From assembly GCF_000224005.2 (NCBI RefSeq), contig NZ_CP007031.1, positions 1,386,001-1,450,000 of the forward strand: DNA of 64,000 nt, read 5' to 3'. Source of the stretch: Marichromatium purpuratum 984. Lineage in GTDB: Bacteria; Pseudomonadota; Gammaproteobacteria; Chromatiales; Chromatiaceae. A program made the position numbers and the translations under genes. This document shows positions 57,560-64,000 of the stretch, in pieces; position 1 is the stretch's first letter; each line of letters starts with the position of its first letter. A model generated the notes under the pieces. The model was not told the origin of the DNA, searched no databases, and was given only the letters and a program-made list of their open reading frames with translations.

Positions 57560-59545
57560 TCAGGCGGCGCTCGTCGCCGCGCCGGACGGTGCCGTGGCGC
57601 GGTTGCGAACACTGCGGTAGCGCCGGTCGCTGGCGGCGAGCACGCCGCCGAGCGCCATCAGGATGGCGCCCAGCCAGATCCAGCGGACATAGGGCTTGTA
57701 GTAGAGACGCAGCGCCCAATCACCGCTGTTGCCGATCGGCTCGCCGAGCGAGACATAGATGTCGCGCAGCAGCCCGGCGTCGATCGCCGCCTCGGTCATC
57801 GGCATACCGCCGGAGACATAGCGACGCTTCTCGGGGTGGAGCACGGCGATCTCGCGCTCGCCGTCGTAGACCACGAACTCGCCGCGCTGGGCGGTGTAGT
57901 TGGGGCCCTCGATCGGGGTGACGCCGTTGAACTGGAAACGGTAGCCGGAGGCCTCGTGGACGTCGCCCGGCGACATCCGCACGTCGGTCTCGGCGCCGTC
58001 GTTGGAGACCATGGTGACGCCGACGATGAACACCGCCAGCCCCAGGTGCGCCAGCTGCATGCCGTAGTAGCTGCGACTGCTGGGGTTGATGTCGCGGCGC
58101 AGCGCGCGCAGCCCGCCCTTGTGCTTGAGCCGGTCGAGCAGGCTGGCCAGGTGGGTCACCACCAACCACAGGCTCATGCCGACGCCCAGGCCGACGCCGA
58201 TGTCGCGTGCCGCGAACCCGGGCCAGGAGACCAGCAGGAAGGCGCCGATGCCGAGCGCGGCGGCGAGCCACAGCGCGCGCAGCATGCGGGCCGGCTCATC
58301 GTGTTTCCAGCGGGTGTTGGGGCCGACCCCGGTGGCCAGCACCAGCAGCGGCGAGAGCGCGACGAACATCTTGTTGAACCAGGGGAAGCCAACCGAGATC
58401 TTGCCCCAGCCGGCGGCCTCGTAGATCAGCGGCGCCAGGGTGCCGAACAGCACCAGCACGGTAAGGGTGGCGAACAGCAGGTTGTTGACCAGCAGGAAGC
58501 TCTCGCGCGAGAGCAGGTCAAAGCGCCCGCCGCCGGAGATGTCGGCCGCGCGCCAGGCGTAGAGCGCGAGCGAGCCGCCGATCACCACGCAGAGGAACAG
58601 CAGGATGAAGGAGCCGCGCGCCGGATCGGTGGCGAAGGCGTGCACCGAGGTCAGCACCCCGGAGCGCACCAGGAAGGTGCCGAGCAGCGACAGCGAGAAG
58701 GCCGAGATGGCGAGCAGCACGGTCCAGCTCTTGAAGGCGGCGCGCTTTTCGGTGACCGCCAGCGAGTGGATCAGCGCGGTACCGACCAGCCAGGGCATGA
58801 ACGAGGCGTTCTCGACCGGGTCCCAGAACCACCAGCCGCCCCAGCCGAGTTCGTAATAGGCCCACCAGGAGCCGAGCGCGATGCCGATGGTGAGAAACAC
58901 CCAGGCGACGGTGGTCCAGGGACGCGACCAGCGCGCCCAGGCCGCATCGAGCTTGCCGCCGATCAGCGCGGCGATGGCGAAGGCGAAGGCCACCGAGAAG
59001 CCGACATAGCCCATGTAGAGCATCGGCGGATGGATCGCCAGCCCCGGGTCCTGGAGCAGCGGGTTGAGGTCGCGGCCCTCGAGCGGTGCGGGATAGATGC
59101 GCTCGAAGGGGTTGGAGGTCAGCAGCATGAACAGCAAGAAGCCGATCGCCACCATGCCCATCACCGCCAGCACCCGCGCCACCATCGGCAGCGGCAGGTT
59201 GTTGCTGTAGGCGGCCACCGCAGCCCCCCAGAGCGCGAGCATCAGTGCCCACAGTAGCAGCGAGCCCTCGTGCGCGCCCCAGATCGCCGAGATCTTGTAG
59301 ACCAGCGGCATCAGGGTGTTGGAGTTGCTGGCGACATAGATCACCGAAAAGTCGTCGGTGAGGAAGGCCAGCAGCAGACAGCCGAAGGCGATGCCGATGA
59401 AGGTGAGCTGGCCCCAGGCCAGCGGGCGCGCCATCGCCATCCAGGTGCGGTTGCCGGTGAAGGAGCCGGCCAGTGGCAGCACCGCCTGCACCAGGGTGAT
59501 CGCGAGGGCGAGGATCAGGGCGAAGTGCCCGAGTTCAGGAACCAT
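57560..59545 (-). CDS. ccmF: Heme lyase CcmF
   Basis: 661 residues with about 15 membrane helices. The tryptophan-rich heme-binding motif WGGWWFWDPVENASFMPWL is conserved, as are PELGHFALILALAI at the N-terminus and a large periplasmic loop near the C-terminus. It attaches heme from CcmE to apocytochrome with CcmH and CcmI. ATG 59545 overlaps the ccmE stop by one base (TGATG). Confidence 0.97.
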   Translation of the reverse strand: MVPELGHFALILALAITLVQAVLPLAGSFTGNRTWMAMARPLAWGQLTFIGIAFGCLLLAFLTDDFSVIYVASNSNTLMPLVYKISAIWGAHEGSLLLWALMLALWGAAVAAYSNNLPLPMVARVLAVMGMVAIGFLLFMLLTSNPFERIYPAPLEGRDLNPLLQDPGLAIHPPMLYMGYVGFSVAFAFAIAALIGGKLDAAWARWSRPWTTVAWVFLTIGIALGSWWAYYELGWGGWWFWDPVENASFMPWLVGTALIHSLAVTEKRAAFKSWTVLLAISAFSLSLLGTFLVRSGVLTSVHAFATDPARGSFILLFLCVVIGGSLALYAWRAADISGGGRFDLLSRESFLLVNNLLFATLTVLVLFGTLAPLIYEAAGWGKISVGFPWFNKMFVALSPLLVLATGVGPNTRWKHDEPARMLRALWLAAALGIGAFLLVSWPGFAARDIGVGLGVGMSLWLVVTHLASLLDRLKHKGGLRALRRDINPSSRSYYGMQLAHLGLAVFIVGVTMVSNDGAETDVRMSPGDVHEASGYRFQFNGVTPIEGPNYTAQRGEFVVYDGEREIAVLHPEKRRYVSGGMPMTEAAIDAGLLRDIYVSLGEPIGNSGDWALRLYYKPYVRWIWLGAILMALGGVLAASDRRYRSVRNRATAPSGAATSAA

Positions 59546-60012
59546 CAGTTGGATACTCCGGCCGTCTCCGCGGTGTCCGATGCCCCCTCGGCCTGGGCCG
59601 TCTGCAGGGTGCTCTCGACCTCGGGGGGCATGTAGCTTTCATCGTGCTTGGCGAGGACCTCGTCGGCGTAGAACACGCCGTCGGGGCCGAGCCGTCCCTT
59701 GGTGACCACGCCTTGACCCTCGCTGAACAGGTCGGGAAGGATACCGGTATAGGCCACGGTGACGGTCTCGGCGTTGTCGGTGACATCGAAGTGCACCGTC
59801 AGCCCGTCGTCCTGGCGCGCGATGCTGCCCTCGGTGACCAGTCCACCGAGGCGGAAGACGCGATCCTGGGGGGCCTCGTTGGCCAGCACCTGGGTCGGGC
59901 TGAAAAAGTAGGAGATGTTGCTGTTGAGCGCGGTCAGCGCCAGGGTGGCGGCGGTGCCGACACCGACGATGGCCAGGGCGACGAACAGCAGGCGTTTCTG
60001 TCGGGGTTTCAT
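59545..60012 (-). CDS. ccmE: Heme chaperone CcmE
   Basis: 155 residues. One membrane helix (LLFVALAIVGVGTAATLAL) and a periplasmic beta-barrel with FRLGGLVTEGS and the heme-attachment His123 in LAKHDESYMPPE. It carries heme covalently from CcmC to CcmF. The start codon overlaps the ccmD stop. Confidence 0.97.
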   Translation of the reverse strand: MKPRQKRLLFVALAIVGVGTAATLALTALNSNISYFFSPTQVLANEAPQDRVFRLGGLVTEGSIARQDDGLTVHFDVTDNAETVTVAYTGILPDLFSEGQGVVTKGRLGPDGVFYADEVLAKHDESYMPPEVESTLQTAQAEGASDTAETAGVSN

Positions 60013-60182
60013 TGATCGTTGGCTCCTGCGTCACGAATCCGCATCAATCGACCGAGCCGGGCGCGAATGGTTCGCTGGCGCGCGCGCAACTGCAGCACCT
60101 CGATCACCAGCAGGAGGGCGGTCATGCCGTAGGCCCCCCAGACGAAGAAGGCGTAGCCGCCCTGGGCGAAGAAGTCGCTCAT
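60009..60182 (-). CDS. ccmD: Heme exporter accessory protein CcmD
   Basis: A 57-residue protein starting MSDFFAQGGYAFFVWGAYG and continuing through one membrane helix (MTALLLVIEVLQL) to a basic cytoplasmic tail. Size, the FFAQGGYAFFVWGAY start and position between ccmC and ccmE identify CcmD. It helps release holo-CcmE from CcmABC. Both ends overlap neighbours by four bases or fewer (ATGA with ccmC, ATGA with ccmE). Confidence 0.95.
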   Translation of the reverse strand: MSDFFAQGGYAFFVWGAYGMTALLLVIEVLQLRARQRTIRARLGRLMRIRDAGANDQ

Positions 60183-60937
60183 GCCTTGTCCCCCGTGTCG
60201 AGCAGGTCGCGCACCCAGGCGCTGTCGGACTCACGCTGCAGGATGATGCCGCGCAGTCGCATGAAGCTGGTGGCGAAGGAATAGGTCCAGAATCCGAAGG
60301 TCATCGCCAGCATCGCGAAGAGGATGTTGCCGTCGATCTGAGTGAGGTCGGAGCGCTGGTGCAGCGCGGCGCACTGGTTGGGATCGGGGCAGTTGATCGA
60401 CCAGAAGATCACCGGGACCATGATCAGCCCGACGATCGCCAGCAGCGCCGCGGCGCGATCGGCGCGGCGTACGTCGTCGATCGCCGAGTGCAGCGCGATA
60501 TAGCCGATATAGAGGAAGAACAGCACCAGCTCGGAGGTCAGACGCGGGTCCCAGTCCCAGTAGGTGCCCCAGCTCGGGCGTCCCCAGAAAGCCCCGGTCC
60601 ACAGTGCAAGAAAGGTGAAGATCGCGCCGGTGGGGGCGACGGCATTGGCCATCATGAACGACAGCCGGGTGTTGAACACCAGTCCGATCGCCGCCCAGCC
60701 GACCATCACCACGTAGAGCCACATCGACATCCAGGCCGCCGGCACGTGAATGAAGATGATGCGGTAGTACTCCTTCTGAGCATTGCTGCCGCCGAGTCGG
60801 TCGGCGGTCTCGAAGAAGCCCCAGTAGAGCCCGAGCCCGAGCAGGATCAGGGTGATGATCCAGAAGGCCGGGACCAGCCTGCCGGCGATCGGGTAGAAGG
60901 AGGCGGGCGAGGCGAATTTGAACCAGTTCAGTGCCAT
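60179..60937 (-). CDS. ccmC: Heme exporter protein CcmC
   Basis: 252 residues with six membrane helices. The tryptophan-rich motif is WGTYWDWDPRLT (123-134) and a conserved heme-ligand His64 lies in IFIHVPAAWM. It presents heme to CcmE in the periplasm. It lies 27 bases after ccmB. Confidence 0.97.
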   Translation of the reverse strand: MALNWFKFASPASFYPIAGRLVPAFWIITLILLGLGLYWGFFETADRLGGSNAQKEYYRIIFIHVPAAWMSMWLYVVMVGWAAIGLVFNTRLSFMMANAVAPTGAIFTFLALWTGAFWGRPSWGTYWDWDPRLTSELVLFFLYIGYIALHSAIDDVRRADRAAALLAIVGLIMVPVIFWSINCPDPNQCAALHQRSDLTQIDGNILFAMLAMTFGFWTYSFATSFMRLRGIILQRESDSAWVRDLLDTGDKA

Positions 60938-60964
60938 GGCGGGTGTCTGCGTTCGCTTGAGGGT

Positions 60965-61639
60965 TTATTCGAGTGAGATCTTGAGTGCGGCGGCGGCGGC
61001 CACCGGGGCGAAGACCAGTGTCACCAGCAGGAAGGCGCCGAGCAGCTCGAAGTAGGGGCGGGTGTCGGCGACCGAGACCGTGGCGGCGACGTCGATCGCC
61101 CCGGCGCCGTAGACCAGCACCGGGATGTAGAGCGGCAGGATCAGCAGCGCCAGCAGGATGCCGCCGCCGCGCAGTCCCAGGGTCAGCGCCGCGCCGATCG
61201 CCCCGAGCAGACTGAGCACCGGGGTGCCGATCAGCAGGGTGAGCATCATCACCCCGACGGCGGCGCCGGTGAGGTGGTACTGCATCCCCACCAGCGGGGC
61301 GATCAGCACCAGCGGCAGCCCGGTGAGCAGCCAGTGGGCGGTGATCTTGGCCAGCACCAGCAGCGCGCGCGGCTGATCGGTGAGCAGCATCTGCTCGAGG
61401 GTGCCGTCGACATGATCGGCGGCGAACAGCCGCTCGAGTGCGAGCATCGAGGCCAGCAGCGCCGCCACCCAGACCACGCCCGGGCCGAGCGTCTGCAGCA
61501 CCTCGCGCTCGGTACCGATGCCGAGCGGGAAGAGGCTCACCACGATGACGAAGAAAAACAGACTGGTCAGCACGTCCGTGCCGCGTCTGAGCGCGAGGGT
61601 GAGGTCGCGCGAGAGGATGCACCAGAAGAGTCGCAACAC
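60965..61639 (-). CDS. ccmB: Heme exporter protein CcmB
   Basis: 224 residues with six membrane helices. The N-terminal FWCILSRDLTLALRRGTDVLTSLFFFVIVVSLFPLGIG is the family signature, along with VVWVAALLASMLALERLF. It is the permease of the CcmAB ABC transporter whose ATPase releases holo-CcmE. It begins seven bases after the ccmA stop. Confidence 0.97.
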   Translation of the reverse strand: MLRLFWCILSRDLTLALRRGTDVLTSLFFFVIVVSLFPLGIGTEREVLQTLGPGVVWVAALLASMLALERLFAADHVDGTLEQMLLTDQPRALLVLAKITAHWLLTGLPLVLIAPLVGMQYHLTGAAVGVMMLTLLIGTPVLSLLGAIGAALTLGLRGGGILLALLILPLYIPVLVYGAGAIDVAATVSVADTRPYFELLGAFLLVTLVFAPVAAAAALKISLE

Positions 61640-61646
61640 CGGTGGT

Positions 61647-62264
<618 letters not shown>

Positions 62265-62392
62265 GTCGTTCAGGGGTCCGGTCCATTGCTGCGGCGCAGC
62301 CCCCGCACGGGGCGGGCGCGCCCGGTTCTGACGTCTGGCGGGCCGCTGCGGGCCGCCGGGTCGAGCCGGCAACCTTAAACGCTGGTGACGTA

Positions 62393-64000
62393 TTACTCAA
62401 CATCGCCGCCTCGCGCCGGGTCGCGGCGGCGGATCTGCCAGCAGTTGTGGATGCGCGGGTTGCGCGCGAAGTCGTGCGGCAGCGTCTGCGCGGTGAGGTC
62501 GGTGATCTCGAGCCAGGGCAGGGCGGCGTGGTCCATGCGGAAGCCGCGGCGGTTGTTGGAGAAGATCAGCGTGCCCGTAGGGGCGAGCAGGCGCATCGTG
62601 GCTGCGATCAGGTCGACATGATCGCGCTGCACGTCGAAGGTGCCCTGCATTCGCTTGGAGCTGGAGAAGCTCGGCGGATCGAGGAAGATCAGGTCGAATT
62701 CGCGTCGTCCGGCGTGACGTTCGATCCACTGCAGACAGTCGGCCTGGACCAGGGTGTGGTCGTGCCCGCCGATGTCGTTGAGCACCAGGTTGCGCTCGGC
62801 CCAGTCGAGATAGGTGCGCGACATGTCCACCGTGGTGGTGGAGCGCGCGCCGCCGCGCGCGGCATAGACGGTGGCGCTGGCGGTATAGGCAAAGAGGTTG
62901 AGGAAGCGTGCGCCCGCGGCCAGTCGCCCGACCAGGGCGCGGGTGTCGCGATGGTCGAGGAACAGACCGGTGTCGAGATAGTCCTCGAAGTTGACCAGGA
63001 AGCGGTGCCCGCCCTCGGCGACCTCATGGAAGCGACGGGTCTCGGCGATGCGCTCGTACTGGCTGGCGCCCTTCTGCTGACGACGGACCTTGAAATGGAC
63101 CTGACCGGCGGGGATCTCGAGCACCTCGGGGATCATCGTCATCGCCTCGCGGGCGCGCAGTCGCGCGCGCTTCTGATCGACGCTCGCTGGCGGGGCGTAT
63201 TCCTGGACGTTGACCCAGCGTCCGTCGGGGCCGCCGTAGAGGTCGATGGCGAAGGCGTACTCGGGCAGGTCGGCGTCATAGAGACGGTAGCAGTCCACCG
63301 CCTCGCGCTTGCACCATTTGCGCAGCGCCTTGAGGTTCTTGCGCAGTCGGTTGGCGAACATCTCGGCGCCGGGGCCGAGCGACTCCGGCGGCAGCGGGCG
63401 CGGACGGTTGGTGGCGAAGCGCTCGGCCTCGACCTGGAAGTGCAGCAGGCGGCACTCGATCTGGCCGTTGTAGAGGGTGTGGGTGCGGTGCGCGCGCAGC
63501 CCGAGCTGATGGCCGAGTTCGGGCGAGCCGGTGAACACCGCAGCCCGCCAGCCGAGGAAGCGCTCGCGCAGCACCGAGCCGAGTCGTGCGTAGAGCGCCT
63601 CGAGGTCGTCGTCGCCGCCGAGACGCTCGCCATAGGGCGGGTTGACGATCACCAGACCGCGATCCTCGGCATGCACCGGCTGGCAGTCGCTCAGCTCGCG
63701 CCGCTCGAAGTGCGCCAGGCCGGTGAGCCCGGCGAGCGCCAGGTCGTCGATCGCCACGCGGATGGCGTTGGGGTTGCAGTCGTAGCCGCGCAGGGTGCCG
63801 ACCCGTTCGCGCCCGGTCTCGGCGCGTGCGCGCGCCTCCTCGCACAGCGCCGCCCACACCTCGGGCTGGTGCGCCGACCAGCCGAGGAAACCGAAGTGTT
63901 CGCGCAGCAGCCCCGGGGCGATGTCGGCGGCGATCAGCGCGCCCTCGATCACCAGGGTGCCCGAGCCGCACATCGGGTCGAGCAGTGCCGCGCCCTCGGC
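62393..64000 (-). CDS. rlmL: Bifunctional 23S rRNA methyltransferase RlmKL (C-terminal part, cut by window edge)
   Basis: 535 residues are visible; the N-terminus with the THUMP domain lies beyond the right edge. The RlmL half shows LDPMCGSGTLVIEGALIAADIAPG and NPPYGERL (m2G2445 methylation). The RlmK half has LNLFAYTASATVYAARGGA and FLDPPSFSSSK (m7G2069 methylation). E. coli RlmKL is 702 residues, so about 170 are missing here. The stop codon is at 62393. The ccm operon follows in the same direction but with its own start region. Confidence 0.95.
   Translation of the reverse strand, partial: AEGAALLDPMCGSGTLVIEGALIAADIAPGLLREHFGFLGWSAHQPEVWAALCEEARARAETGRERVGTLRGYDCNPNAIRVAIDDLALAGLTGLAHFERRELSDCQPVHAEDRGLVIVNPPYGERLGGDDDLEALYARLGSVLRERFLGWRAAVFTGSPELGHQLGLRAHRTHTLYNGQIECRLLHFQVEAERFATNRPRPLPPESLGPGAEMFANRLRKNLKALRKWCKREAVDCYRLYDADLPEYAFAIDLYGGPDGRWVNVQEYAPPASVDQKRARLRAREAMTMIPEVLEIPAGQVHFKVRRQQKGASQYERIAETRRFHEVAEGGHRFLVNFEDYLDTGLFLDHRDTRALVGRLAAGARFLNLFAYTASATVYAARGGARSTTTVDMSRTYLDWAERNLVLNDIGGHDHTLVQADCLQWIERHAGRREFDLIFLDPPSFSSSKRMQGTFDVQRDHVDLIAATMRLLAPTGTLIFSNNRRGFRMDHAALPWLEITDLTAQTLPHDFARNPRIHNCWQIRRRDPARGGDVE

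Overview
The window is about 64 kb of high-GC DNA with dense, mostly bacterial-style operons and no tRNA, rRNA, insertion sequence, prophage or CRISPR array that I can see. The gene content points to a motile gammaproteobacterial purple sulfur bacterium (Chromatiaceae). The main clue is a membrane-linked [NiFe] hydrogenase whose small and large subunit genes are separated by isp1 and isp2, an arrangement known from Thiocapsa and Allochromatium. Other clues are a bacteriophytochrome beside a heme oxygenase, a System I cytochrome c maturation operon, and proteobacterial pntAA/AB/B, ppsA/ppsR and aceEF-lpd genes. The genus is not determined.

Layout. 0-4.4 kb: the start of a YhcC-type radical SAM gene, and a 1285-residue flavin/iron-sulfur oxidoreductase. 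4.4-4.9 kb: two inverted 7-bp tandem arrays around a dispersed repeat. 4.9-24.7 kb: a signalling and motility region with CheV, two PilZ proteins, a DamX-like ATPase/SPOR protein, a degenerate retropepsin-like protein, a SprA-type metalloprotease, a YjfB-like protein, an EF-hand-like protein, three HDOD proteins, an unusual ZorAB-like stator pair, flagellar MotAB, an HD-GYP response regulator and a large hybrid histidine kinase. 25-33.4 kb: a PanE-like reductase, then the hydrogenase locus (hynD-like protease, HyaF/HupH-like factor, hynS, isp1, isp2, hynL, with a divergent hypC). 33.4-33.8 kb: an inverted-repeat element related to the 4.7 kb repeat. 33.8-41.7 kb: the PEP synthase regulator ppsR, pntAA-pntAB-pntB transhydrogenase, an AI-2E family permease and ppsA. 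42-43.4 kb: a membrane-anchored, highly repetitive acidic protein. 43.6-49.8 kb: aceE-aceF-lpd. 49.9-54.3 kb: heme oxygenase and phytochrome (divergent), then an EF-G paralogue. 54.7 kb: a PEBP-like protein. 55.2-62.3 kb: ccmABCDEFGHI. The right edge cuts the 5' part of rlmL.

How the genes fit together. Hydrogenase, transhydrogenase, pyruvate dehydrogenase, PEP synthase with its regulator and cytochrome c maturation form a coherent redox and central-carbon set. The 5-25 kb block looks like a c-di-GMP, chemotaxis and motor-output region. The least explained items are the ZorAB-like motor pair without Zorya effectors beside it, and the acidic repeat protein whose N-terminus resembles a cytochrome c5 leader but which has no heme motif. 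A phytochrome with no output domain and a terminator-like hairpin without an obvious gene upstream also stand out.
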